Below are positions 21,690-34,200 of a stretch of 64,000 nt of DNA, in pieces. The stretch comes from Branchiostoma floridae (lineage: Eukaryota; Chordata; Leptocardii; Amphioxiformes; Branchiostomatidae): assembly GCF_000003815.2 (NCBI RefSeq), contig NC_049993.1:3542328-3606327 (forward strand), given 5' to 3'. Made by a program: the position numbers and the translations under genes. The notes under the pieces are model-generated. The model was not told where the DNA came from, did not search any database, and saw nothing but the letters and a program-made list of their open reading frames with translations. Position 1 is the stretch's first letter; each line of letters starts with the position of its first letter.

Positions 21690-23150
21690 CAGCTCTACAT
21701 GTGGCTTCGTTCTCTATTGTTTGTTTTTGCCGCCAAATACTGTACCATACCAACGGTTGGCTCGGGTAACATTTAGTACGGATAGAAACACTGTAAGAAT
21801 TCTGACATATTTTATTGTTTATAGTAAAGACGTTAAATATTATTCATTGCTACATATCGGTATTAATTTTCATGAATGATATACTACGTGGCGTACTTAG
21901 ATATTAAGTTTATCATTGTATTCCAACACTGACGCAACATGTACGAATAAAAGCCTAGCTCGCGTGGTAACACCCAGTACTGTGTACAGGAAATTAACAG
22001 ATGCTATTAAGGTAATCCCCAAGCATTGTGGCCACGAGCTTCTGTCATCACTTCATCACTAACGTCTGGGATAGTCTCTTTTGTCATCATGTGACATGTA
22101 ACCATTTTTTCAAGGATATCTAATTCTTTTTTTTTTCAAACAGACAAGAACGCACACCATTGTGAAATGTATCTAAAGAATTGCTTAGTTACATTTTTAA
22201 AGTAGCCAGGAAAAAAAGGTTCAAACGTCGCTGTTATGAAATGATCATGTAATGTCTTGCTTGTTCTTCCCGCCAAACATTGTATCCTAGCAACGCACGC
22301 TGATGCAGAATGTGACTACTACATGTACTACATGCCCAGTACGCATAAAGCCATTGAGAGAATTATGATATATTTTATCATTCGCAAGAAACTAGAGATT
22401 ATGATCTGACGCTGCACATTGATGTCAATGTTCATGCGTTATGTCCTGCGTTGCGCACTTAGAATTAAGAATATTTTTAATGCAACATGACCTATAGAAT
22501 ATAAACCTAGCTCACGTGTGAATACACACGGTACAGAAAATTAGCAGATGCCACTAAAGTAATCACCGACCATTGTTGCCACCAGCCGCTATCACAAATA
22601 TTTCAAAACGTCATCTAACGTCTGGGTGGTGTTGTTTGCTATGTGACATGTTACAAAGTTTTCAACGATATCATTTTCTTCAAACAATGACGCACACCAT
22701 TGTAATATCGCTAAATTGCATTTTTGATATAGCCAAAAAAGGTTCAAAACGTCTCTGTTATGAAATGATTGTGTAGTGTCTTGTTTGATCTTCCCGCCAA
22801 ACGTTGTATACTAGCAATGATGACGCTACTACATGCACTACAGGCGCAGTACGCATAAAGCCATTGCGAGAATTATGACATATCTTATTTTTTCGCAAGA
22901 AACACATTGATTATGATCTGATGCTTCATATTGATTGTAATTATAATTTTCATGTGTTATGCCCTGCGTTGCACGCTTAAGTATGAAGAATATTTTTGTA
23001 TTCCAAAACAGACGCATGATATTGTACGAATAAAACCTAGCTCGCGTGGGAATACACCATGTCCCGTGTACAACAAATTAATTGATGTCATTAAATTAAT
23101 CCTCGACCATTGTTGCCACCAGCCGCCATCATGAATATTTCAAAGTCCAT
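21690..23150. repeat. Tandem array with a ~0.53 kb period, about 2.7 copies
   Basis: Landmarks recur in order: 'cccgccaaac(a/g)ttgtat', 'gcataaagccattg(a/c)gagaa', 'cctagctc(g/a)cgtg' and 'attgttgccaccagccgc', about 527-543 bases apart. No long reading frame is shared by the copies. A related segment in the opposite orientation lies at about 24480-24730. Confidence 0.7.
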
Positions 23151-23758
23151 CACTTAACTCTAATACTTTAGACCTCCCCGTGTTGTAGGTGCCTCTACTG
23201 TATTTTAATTGGCTGATAGGAAATCAAATCTATATGGGGGGTGTTAAAGTTGAAATGACTTTTAGATACAAGAATGAAATTCTTAAAACTAGCTCAAGAT
23301 AACTTCATAGTCTTTATCTACCCTACTTATCTACTTGTTCTTATGATGCTACAAACATTCAAAATGGATAATTGTTCTCAAGTTTGCTCTTGATTGTATT
23401 CAAAATGAATACTACCCATCATCTAATGGACGAGTCCTCGATATTTTCTCCCCAGAAGTAATTTCTGCCTGCGGCTCTATATTTGGAGTCAGAAGCAGTC
23501 AGGTGTGGTCATGTTTCTCACGAAGAGAAAAATGTCTGTGTGAGTGGCAAAAAAAAAGGTTCACCGAAGCTGTTTCGAGCTTCGTTGGGTATTTTGGAAA
23601 GGTGTTTTGTTTCTTTTTTAAACTGCCTGGACAACTATAAACAGAAGAAAGTCAAGGCAGGTTGTACAGTTTGCTCTGCGGGGGCGCGCCTTAGGTGGCC
23701 CCCCTTCATTTCTCTATTTCTATCTGGGATGGTCCGCTTGGATCGAACAGGAGAGAAA

Positions 23759-23830
23759 ATGGCACTGCTCAAACTGGATATTTTTGTCACCATCTTCTGT
23801 GCCTGTCTCATCTCATAACAACAGCACAAG
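23759..23830 (+). pseudogene. Signal-peptide-like first-exon candidate with an early stop
   Basis: ATG opens MALLKLDIFVTIFCACLIS, a good signal peptide, then TAA, only 12 bases before a strong donor (CACAAG/GTGAGT). The bases after the stop read TTAQ in another frame, so a small indel would have produced the stop. Its exit phase does not fit the next polycystin exon (26580), unlike the exon at 24982-25070. Read it as a lost or alternative first exon, or as untranslated. Confidence 0.35.
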
Positions 23831-23929
23831 GTGAGTAGTGTTCTTGTTCGATGAATAGCATTAAGCTGCAAAAATAAACAAACGCGATGGCAAAGTATTG
23901 ATAATGAAGTTCAACCCAAACTTGCTAAT

Positions 23930-24176
23930 GCCTCATTTCCACTAGGACGGTGCTCTCGTCGCGCTCTCTCTGCGACCTAACATTTGACAGATCACTCAAC
24001 GAATTTTATGGAAAAGAAACAAATCTTTTTACACTTTTTGTGTTTTGTTGTCCTCTCAGTCACACTTTTACTCGTACATGCTGTATGATATACCCAGTAT
24101 GAAATAAGAGGATACACATATCCTAGTTAGGTCACAGTGAGAGCTCAGCGCGATCGCCGTCTAGTGGAAATGGGGC
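23930..24176. mobile_element. TIR element with CCATTTCCACTAG-type ends
   Basis: The left end GCCTCATTTCCACTAGGACGG and right end CCGTCTAGTGGAAATGGGGC are inverted matches over about 20 bp with one indel. It is about 247 bp with no coding capacity. Phrases near 44900-45000 in a later intron ('cccattccacttgacgg', 'gcgatggcaaacttgcc') look like a diverged relative. Confidence 0.6.
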
Positions 24177-24479
24177 CCAAGTGAAGTTATCGATAAATAT
24201 GCTTCCTGTGCTATTATATCGCTACATTGCTAACCGGCGAACAACCATTTGGAGGCACAACAATTATCAAAGATGCCTTTTTTTATTTGTCTTGTTTCTT
24301 CTTATACACAGAAAAGTAAGAAAGTTCTCTGTGTTAGTAGTCAGAAGTAAGATTATTCTTCTTACAAGCTGTAGTATAGGCACCTGTAACACTGGGGGTC
24401 TGAAGTATTAGTGTTAAGTAATGAAGTTTTAAATATTGATGATGGTGGCAAGTGGTTACAATGGTTAGGTATTACTTTA

Positions 24480-24730
24480 ATGACACCTGATAATTTCCTG
24501 TACATGATGTTACCACGCGATCTAGGCTTTTATTCGTACAGCATTGCATCGGTGTTGGAATACAAAAAGTCTTCGACGCAGGGCATGACTGGTGAAAATT
24601 AAGATCAATATGCAGCATCAGATCATGATCACCGTGTTTCTTCCGAATAATGAAATACATTAGAATTCTCTCAATGGCTTTCTGCGTACTGCGCATGCAT
24701 GTAGTACATGTAGTAGTCACGTGCCGCATC
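24480..24730 (-). repeat. Inverted part-copy of the ~0.53 kb tandem repeat
   Basis: Read on the minus strand it contains the same ordered phrases as the array at 21690-23150: 'tactacatg(c)acta', 'cgcataaagccattg'-like, 'ttatgatctgatgctgcat', 'tgccctgcgt' and 'aataaaagcctag'. It probably derives from the same mobile or segmental unit. Confidence 0.55.
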
Positions 24731-24981
24731 GGAGCCTAACCTCTGCTTGAAGAGTAGGGTGACAGGTCGTTTTCAACTGCCTCACCAAACAGCCTCGCCA
24801 AAAATACTAAGTATCAAATTTCGGCACGTAGTCACAAACTACACAAGTTTTCTATGAATGTCCACCAAATTTCAAATCATTAGCATATCAACCTTCTGAC
24901 AAACAAGAATATTTGGTAGAATGTTGGATAACAATGTAATTTTTAACAAGCTGAAGTTTATTTCTTCGCACAGGGTTAAAC

Positions 24982-27900
24982 ATGTGGCTGTACACGCATT
25001 TTTGGAAGACATGTACAATATTCTTCACCGTACTTTCTCTACTGGTCAAACGCAGCACTGCATTATCAGGGTAAGTCATTTTGAATTTTCATCAGAAATT
25101 TTTAGGCTATTTCTAGTAAACTAGCTGTTGGGATAGCATCGAAATTAGACCATGGGCCAAACATCCAATAAATAAGATACAAATGTGATGTGTTTTATCT
25201 AGGGCATATCTGCCAAACTTCAGCATGTATATTTGATAATGCCAAGGTTACGTTTTTGTTTCGGATGTGACATTGTGAAAAAGTCACACATTTTGAGATA
25301 GGAATAGGGTGGGGATCAGGGTTGTGGAGAATGAAAAAGTGAATCAAAAGTGAATGTAGAATACATTTTAGTCATGTAGATTTAATACCAGGGTTTTGGT
25401 TCATGTGCATTTGGTAGTAAATTTTAGTTTTTCTCATATAAGCAGTTTATGTCAGGGTTGTGGTTAAATGTGTACTTTGTTCCAATGGTGACATGGAGAA
25501 AAATTGCAATATGCAATTGAGATTAGTAAAAGAATGACTTCCACTATCGGATATTTTATAATACTCTTACCACATCTCTCTTGAACAGAGTGGTGTGTAG
25601 TCGCCAGACCTCTTATAGCTGTGAAGTAAGTTACTCCCAGAGGTACTACACCAGTTGTGGTTTTCTCGGATTGTTTACCTGTAGAAGGTGAGATGTGCAT
25701 GTAGACAGCAATAATATTTTTCAATGAATGATATCTATTGCTCTATGTTCTTGCCCATATGGGCTGAATGCAGTATTTAAATTATGGAATCAAAGACTAC
25801 AGTAGTAGCCTGAGTATCATCCGTATTCTACCGGGGCTCCTTACACTCGCTATCCCTAAAAAATTTAGGTAAGTGAGTGTAAGGAGCCCCGGTAGAAATA
25901 GGATGGTACCCAGACTATACAGTAGGGCTAGAAAGGCAACATTTTTGATAAATGCAGGATGTTTCCCCTTCAAGTAATTCCCTTTTGTGAAGCTACTTGA
26001 ACACACTGCTATACCATTAGGAACAATCTTGGGAGGAAACATCCTGCATTTTGTTCAAAATGTTATGTATTATGATTTAAAATAGTTTATGCAGCTGGAT
26101 TCATTCATCTAATTACAGCAATCATAAACATTTTTATGAAGCATTTCTGGCATAAAATGAAATATGCACAATTGCTCTTGACAATATCCTTGCCATTTTT
26201 GTGATATAGATGCAATGTATCCATTTAGAACCACTTTAACAAGTATACGAACAAAGCAAAACGGTTATGCAAACACCAGCAAAACGGATATGTTTTCCTC
26301 CCCATATCTGCAGTGTTGGTAATTAACATGCCTAGTGACTAGTGGCAAAGCAGTTAAGCCTAAAAGTTTATATGCTACCATTAAATCTATCGTATGTTTT
26401 TAAACAAATGACAGCAACGTCGCATTTCTATATCTATCATGACACGCCGTAACAATTGTACCTCTGGGTGACACATGGTAATGTTTGGTCCTCATAGCTA
26501 TAAGCTCCATGGGGCAGTATCGTGTCGCTTGTGTCTCTAGTGACGTGTAGTGACCGTTGACAATTTTGCATGATTCAAGGTACCGGAAGGCATACCGCTA
26601 TGCTACCTGTTACGGCGCTGAGTACTTCTGTTGTCCCGGACACACCAACAGTGGAGGGGTATGCGTGTGTAAGTTGAAATCGAATTGTTCTACACCTTAT
26701 TTGGCTACGCCTGATGGCTCACGTTAAAGGTACAGTCAAACCGGGCTAACCTAACTATTAGCTAACCCCTAGCTAACTATTAGTCCTACCTATCTATTAG
26801 TTAACCCTCCCCTGTCCTCACCAAGACCTCCGGTTACAAGCCACATTTAAAACAGTCCCGTTCATTTTTACATAGTTAACCCCATACCAACTCCAATTAC
26901 AAGCCACAATTAAAACAGTCCCGTCCTTTTTTACATAGTTAACCCCATACCATCTCCAGGTACAGGCCACATGAAAACAGTCCCGTCCATTTTTACATAG
27001 TTAACCCCACCTTGTACTTTCCAACCATCTCCAGTTACAAGCCACATTTAAACAGTCCCGTCCATTTTTATATAGTTAACCCCATACCATCTCCAGGTAC
27101 AGGCCACATGAAAACAGCCCCGTCCATTTTTACATAGTTAACCCCATACCATCTCCAGGTACAGGCCACATGAAAACAGTCCCGTCCATTCTTACATAGT
27201 TAACCCCATACCATCTCCAATTACAAGCCGCATTTAAAACAGTCCCGTCCTTTTTTTACATAGTTAACCCCATACCATCTCCAGTTACATGCCACATTAC
27301 AATAGTCCCGTCCATGTTCCCAGTATTCCAAAGTCCCACCTATGTGTGAGTCACACTCTTTCAGGTATGTAAATGTACAATTTAGTTCCAAGTTTGAATT
27401 CTGTTTTAATTACCACCGTGAATCTAATTTTCCTCATCAGCAAACCAGGCCTTTGAGGTTCTCCGTACTGCAAACCAGACGTACAGAGGAGTGGACTTCT
27501 TCGTCATCGAGGCGCGGTTGCCAGCTGACGGCCTGTCTGCCACTGAGGACTGGTGCAGGGACTACCAGAACCTCTGTGCTGGGTACGGACTGAGACCAAC
27601 GGGCTGCGGGGAGAACGCAGTCCAGCCGGGTACTGATGATGAATACAGCGCCGGAAGGATCCGGTAGGTTCTGTGACATGTAGAACAGCCATGATGCGCG
27701 CCCTCGTTATCTCTGTGTTACGTCCCTGGCCTGGGGGGTGGGGGCTCATTCGGTAACACCTGCATGATTTCGAAATTTCGATCACAAAGGATGGACAAAC
27801 ACACATCAATATTCTGGCAGAAACGACACCAAACACCAAACCTTCACCATCTGGCACCACATCTGTATTGGTTATAGGGTTAGCCATCGGGCAGAAGGTT

Positions 27901-28216
27901 AATAACTAAAGCTATTATGTACCCAGGTGCGTAACTGAGTACGACTTTGACCCATACATTAACAACGTGCTGGGCTGGGACCCGTCCGCCAATGTAGCTG
28001 CGGTGGCGAACTTGACTTTCTCATCTGGAGCTACAGCGGGCAGGAGTTTCGGCTTTTGCAACTGTGACACCAGCAAATGCCAACGTGGGATAAACGACAG
28101 TTACTTGAGCCTGTACAACGCAACCAGTTACTGGAGCCTGTACAACACAACAGCGGCCTTTCCTGGAGACGGGAGCAGAGACAGGATTGTGTACACGGTG
28201 TGCGCAGGATCAGTGG
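24982..28216 (+). CDS. Polycystin-like gene, exons 1-4: signal peptide and Cys-rich N-terminal module
   Basis: Exon 1 gives [20 protein letters not shown] and a short tail, a plausible secretion signal ending at GG/GTAAGT. Exon 2 encodes a small Cys-rich piece containing [20 protein letters not shown], which resembles the CC-P-G core of EMI or EGF-like modules without being diagnostic. Exons 3-4 encode about 170 residues with a regular Cys pattern ([20 protein letters not shown], then [11 protein letters not shown] and VYTVCAG) and several N-glycosylation sequons (NQT, NLT, NDS, NTT); I do not recognise this domain. Start choice: this is the only upstream ATG exon whose exit phase fits exon 2. 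Confidence 0.65.
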
Positions 28217-31200
28217 GTAAGTATTTGGCACATGTATGCTGCATCGCAGCGGTCGTCTTCCAATGTATCATTTACAATAGGGGTGGATTCCAGTACAGAA
28301 AATTCAGGTCCAGGTACGGTCCACGTCCAGAAGATCAGGTCCAGGTCCAAACCTGAACCTGCTTGTCTGTGAAAACTTTTTAGTGGGTGATACACAAAAC
28401 AATGGTCGATTTCGCTCCTAGAATTTCTGTTAAGTGACTTCCACTGGTGTTTTAAAGCTATATCTTCATATGTAAACAAGACTAACTTCGACAAATTTTG
28501 ACTGTAGAACTTGGTACATAAAAATGACTATCAACTCTCCTTTACTTCGTTCGTATCATTTTCTTGAACCAGTTAACTTCAAAACGCTGGAATGCCTAAC
28601 GATATATTCTGGTTCCCTTTACCAAAAAGGGCCCNNNNNNNNNNNNNNNNNNNNNNNNNNNNNNNNNNNNNNNNNNNNNNNNNNNNNNNNNNNNNNNNNN
28701 NNNNNNNNNNNNNNNNNNNNNNNNNNNNNNNNNNNNNNNNNNNNNNNNNNNNNNNNNNNNNNNNNNNNNNNNNNNNNNNNNNNNNNNNNNNNNNNNNNNN
28801 NNNNNNNNNNNNNNNNNNNNNNNNNNNNNNNNNNNNNNNNNNNNNNNNNNNNNNNNNNNNNNNNNNNNNNNNNNNNNNNNNNNNNNNNNNNNNNNNNNNN
28901 NNNNNNNNNNNNNNNNNNNNNNNNNNNNNNNNNNNNNNNNNNNNNNNNNNNNNNNNNNNNNNNNNNNNNNNNNNNNNNNNNNNNNNNNNNNNNNNNNNNN
29001 NNNNNNNNNNNNNNNNNNNNNNNNNNNNNNNNNNNNNNNNNNNNNNNNNNNNNNNNNNNNNNNNNNNNNNNNNNNNNNNNNNNNNNNNNNNNNNNNNNNN
29101 NNNNNNNNNNNNNNNNNNNNNNNNNNNNNNNNNNNNNNNNNNNNNNNNNNNNNNNNNNNNNNNNNNNNNNNNNNNNNNNNNNNNNNNNNNNNNNNNNNNN
29201 NNNNNNNNNNNNNNNNNNNNAAGAAAAATTACGACCTCAAAATATTTGAGTAAAATGTATGAAAACTTTTGTTGGGGTTAGAATGGATCACGGTTTAACC
29301 GTGGTGTAATGATAACACATTGATGAATACCTGAGTGTATTACTATAGTACCACTATTTCCAAGTCGGAAGCGCGATAAATAGGGAGAAACTTAAACTTG
29401 ACCCCCTCTCCCTTCTACCCCAGCTTATATATGTTCCAGCACGACAGATTGCTACCATCAAAATGCACGTATGCTTTGGCGAAATTTGTCATATCTTATC
29501 AACATTTATTTATCATTTCAGCTGTCCAGTGTCCAACGCTGAGTCCACCAGCTAACGGAGCGCTGAGTCCTCTCGGAAGGAACTCCTACAATGACGAGGT
29601 GATGTTCACCTGTAACCAGGGGTACGAGCTGGAGGGAGCCTCTCGTGTGAGGTGCCAGGTTGACCGAACTTGGAATGGTTCTGTTCCAACATGCACAGGT
29701 ATGACGTTTTTTTCGCAGTTGTTTTGTTTGTCCAAAATGTTACACACTTGTAGAGGTAAAGTTTGTCACAGGTGTATCAGACCCTGATTTTTTAAAATCC
29801 ATTCTCTTTGTAGATCGCGACGAATGTGCGAGTTTGAACGACGGCTGTGACCACATCTGCTTCAACATTGCTGGGGGGGGGGGGGGGGGGGTCACGTTCA
29901 TCTGTACAATAGATGCAAAAGTTTCAATGCTCTTAATCAACATTTGTTTATCATTTTAGCTGGCAAATGTCCAACCCTGTCCCAACCAGCTAACGGAACG
30001 CTGAGTCCTGACGGAGTGAACTCCTACAATGACGAGGTGACGTTCACCTGTAACCAGGGGTACGGGCGGGAAGGAGCCTCTCGTGTGAGGTGCCAGGTTG
30101 ACCGAACTTGGAGTGGTCCTCTTCCAACCTGCAGGGGTATGACAGTATACAATATTTTTGTGCACATATCTAGAAACTCAGTTCTATAGTACTTTCAGTT
30201 TTGGCACTTTTAACATTTCATGTTCAAATGTAAACTGAAATCTAAGTGCCGACCATACCCCATCCCCGCCCCGTGCATCTATAACAGATGTGTTTGGCTC
30301 AGGACTGAGAGGTCTCGAGTTCGAATCCTGCCGTGTCACCGACTTTTTGCCCTTGGGAAAGGCACTTTACACGGCTTTCCTCACTTTACTCAGGTTAAAA
30401 TGAGTACCTAGCTTCGGCTTGGGACCTCCCTCGGACACGTCGTTTAAATGGAGGTCCCGTGTTCTGGGAGAGCCACACTCCACGCACGTAAAAGAACCCA
30501 CCACACTTATCGAAAAGAGTAGTGAGTGGTTCAAAACCTACAGTCCCATGGCCGCACCTGGGGCAATTACTGTCGTATTGAGGTCACCTGAGTAACGTAG
30601 AATGGCAGCTCGCTCCAGACACTCCCCGCCAATTGTAAGCTCCTTGCAATTCAGCCCCTGGCTGCCAAGAGAGAGTAGTCGGCCCACCCAATAAGAAATT
30701 AAAGAAATGATAGAAAACTCATAATGGAAACATATGTGATTTGATGAAAGGTTACTATAACAATAGATATATACATTATATAGAATTTGCGTAATTGATA
30801 AGGGAATATTATCAAACTACTCAGACCTTCCGTCTGTACTTTGCTTGTGGAGCTGTCATGATACGTTACTAACTTGAGTGCGGTGCCACATTGTCCTCGT
30901 CTATCCCCAAACAAATAAAGATATCTTATCAAATGGCATTCAACCCTCTATGGACATGAATTATGCTAATCATAACCTATTTTGCATACTTCAACTGGTA
31001 CAAAACAAAGAAACTCTACCTTATCAAAATATATTTCACCACAATGGCATGAGCACCTAAAATGCAGAATTTCACATGATTTTAAATTGTATTGTAAATC
31101 TTTATCTTGAATTCTATTGTCCTCATCAGCAACTAAATAGCCATCTAATTTAGTTGGGCATGGCTTGTGGTTAGGCCATTTAACAGACCACATATAAATA

Positions 31201-34200
31201 ATTGACAGCCTAAATGTGAATGCAGCATTATTCAGATAGTATCTAATGATAATCAAATAGTTGTGAGCGGATGATAGTTAGGATATCATTGCGTGTACAG
31301 ATTAACACGAATGACAAAGTCTAACAGGAAAATAGATTATACTAAGTGTAAGATGTAGAAAACAGTAACACCGGAACGAAAAGTGTCTAAAATGTGTTTA
31401 TCAAACTGTTTACCCAGATGTAAACGAGTGTGAAGTGAGCCCCGGAATCTGTGGACGCAATGCTGAATGTGTCAACTTAAATGGAGCCTTTGACTGCAAG
31501 TGTTTCCTAGGCTTTCAAATGGGAACAGGTGGCTGTAGAGGTAATAATAATAACAACATTGAAACTATGTCTTCAAAATAGCTTCACCTACGTTGTAGAT
31601 ATGAAAAATAAACAAATGAATCCATATTTTACACAGTCTACCCACTTCTCCTTCTTCTTATTCATTGGCATGGAAAATGGCATGTTCAAGAACCAGGCAA
31701 TTTCAGTTACGTGAAAATAGATGCAGCACTTCCACTAATCAGGTTGAAAATATAAACACGAAATATGAAACAAGTCGCAACACATAAACTGATATCTTCG
31801 ATATTGCGTGAAGAGCTTGACAATGAAAAGCCATTCAGCAGAGACCAGGGAACACACTGATATTTTTGCCTTACCCATCCATAGATGTGGATGAATGCTC
31901 CGGTAAACACCCGTGTCTTGAGAACGCCAACTGCGTGAACCAACCAGGGACGTACCGCTGTGTCTGCCAGGAGGGGTTTACAGGGAACGGCAAAACGTGC
32001 ACAGGTAGCGCTTTGCCTTCACATCCTACTTAATATCAAATTAAGATTTCTTCAGGCAATATAATGGTTTCATTCACTCAAATAGTTGAAAACCCCTTAA
32101 AGGTTCTTGCGAGATCAATGTGTTAGAAATGTTCTAAACCAACACGTACGCTCTGCCCAATAGACCTGCGTTTACCTCTACATAATCAATGAGGACCAGA
32201 CTATAGAAATTCATTTTTGCAATGCAATAAGAATGACTGGTCGCCATATTGGATCCATCAAACTCACCAACATGTCATTGACAGCCATTGTATAATCTTT
32301 GACGTCACGAGCGAACACTGTCGTGATTTAAAAAACAAACAGCGTACATGTACATGATATGGTCGTTTATTTTAGGCTAGTTTCTTTAATTTTGCTTCAC
32401 TCTATGTACCTGCTTGCTTACTTCATGTACAAATACGCTTAACTACAGAGGTCGTACCGACCACTACACCCGCAAACCCCACTACAACGGTGAAGAGCAC
32501 GACGGCAACAACCTCGGCAGAGCACACCTCCTCGCCGCGGCTGAGTACACTTCCTTCCACTGCCAGCACCGACATGTCCACATCGTCTGCATCTCCTTCA
32601 ACCAGCAGCACTTCCATCAAGACAACCACTACCACTGCCCAACAGGGGGATGCCATTGGTAAATTACAATTGCCCCGTTTTGATGAAATAGCGTATGTTA
32701 CTGTCACGAAAGCCACACAAAGCAGCCAGCCGTTATCAGAAGTCGGATAATCTGATGGTCAGTTGGCCGATAGGTTTGATGCACTATAAATATAGCAGTT
32801 TGGCCTAGTGTCTGAACCACATTGTATATTGCACCATTGCAATGGGATAAGATACATTGCCTCGTTATTTTTCCAGGTGCAGAGGAGACAACCACAAGGT
32901 TCTTCCCAACGCCAACTGTGACTTTCGTTTCACACGTACGTAATGTCTCTTCAATAGAAAGACACCGGTTCATCTGTTGGTTCTCTTATGTTCTTGTAAT
33001 GTCAAACAACAACAAAAGTAAAAAAAAGGACTAATTTAACGAAACTAGTTCTTTGCATCTATGTACAGGAACCACCTAAGGTAAATAGGAGCAGCTCTCA
33101 GCAGAATGGAACCATAAACACCATCGCTGACCTGCAGTACGACAAGGACGATCCTGGGAGCATACTGGATCAGCTCATTCCGCATAAAGACGACGGAGGT
33201 TCTTCCTCCGGAGATGGAGCGGTGAGGCATTTCAAATCGACTGCCTTTCACTCAGACTTGTTCAAGCATGTATCTCTCCAAGAGGGCTTAATGGCAACGT
33301 TTGCATGTAATTGGCTGATTTAGTATGTCCTATTCCAGGTTATAGTTTGCGAATGTTGTGTAAAATGGGCACCTGACTTCGGCTGGGGATGTAAAAGGCA
33401 GTGGGAAAGGAGGGTGGCTTCGCCTCCCAATATGATACCAGAACCCAGTGGATAACAACCCCCTTGCTCCTTCGGCTAGTCTCTACCAGACCCCATAGGT
33501 CGCTGGGAAAGCCATAGAAATGGAACAAATAGAGTAAGCCGGCCAGAGGAGTACAGCCGGGTATGGAACAGCTTGCGACCTACGGAGTGAGGTTCTGGCC
33601 GGCTGACTCCCCTAGCGTACTATGACTCTTTTTGTCTAATTTCTATAGACCACCGAAGCCTGGTAGAGGCTATCCTTCCGCCACAAAAAGGCTTTGGGAC
33701 TACCTTCCCTTTAAGGTGATTCAGGCATGGTGTATGTCCTCAAATGCTTTCCTTACATCGATGAAGATTAGACATCAAGGTAATAAGATACGCCAAAAAG
33801 CAGTTACTCAAGCAACTCGGTATGATTTGGGAAACGGTCAGACGTTTCAGACTACCATTCGGTGTCTAATTCGCCAGTGTCAATGACGAAATACGAAAGA
33901 CATGTACACCGGATGGTTATCTGAAACTTCTGACCGTTTGCCAAATCATATCCAGTTTCTTGAGTAACTGCTTTTTGGCGTAGCTCCTTACTACACTCTA
34001 AAACGATTTAGCTGTTTTTGTTTGTTTGGTACAGGTGGACTCCACCACCTGCACGGCTGCCATGGCAACCCTGGCCAGACTGTCCCGCGCACCTTCAGCT
34101 GAAGATGCCACAGAGACAATGGCAATGATAACCAGTGACGTTATCAGCCTGTGTGGGTCACTGCCTTTGGATGCACAGGTGATGAAGCCAATATTGCCAT

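Larger units (their letters stand above)
17973..24981. other. Head-to-head spacer between ASB-like gene A and the polycystin gene
   Basis: About 7 kb separating divergent starts (ASB-like to the left, polycystin to the right). It is dominated by repeats, itemised separately: nested TTAA elements 18265-20118, a GTACG-rich MITE 21052-21396, a ~0.53 kb tandem array 21690-23150 with an inverted part-copy near 24480-24730, and a TIR element 23930-24176. A signal-peptide-like exon candidate lies at 23759-23830. No complete further gene was found in 20119-21051 or 23150-23750. Confidence 0.55.

Noticed and set aside
27504..27887. 127-aa minus-strand frame
   Set aside because: Opposite exon 3 of the polycystin gene and part of its intron; no splice support and composition typical of a shadow.
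29814..29890. Including the EGF half exon in the coding model
   Set aside because: No donor or second half exists after the poly-G run; the sushi exons join in phase without it.
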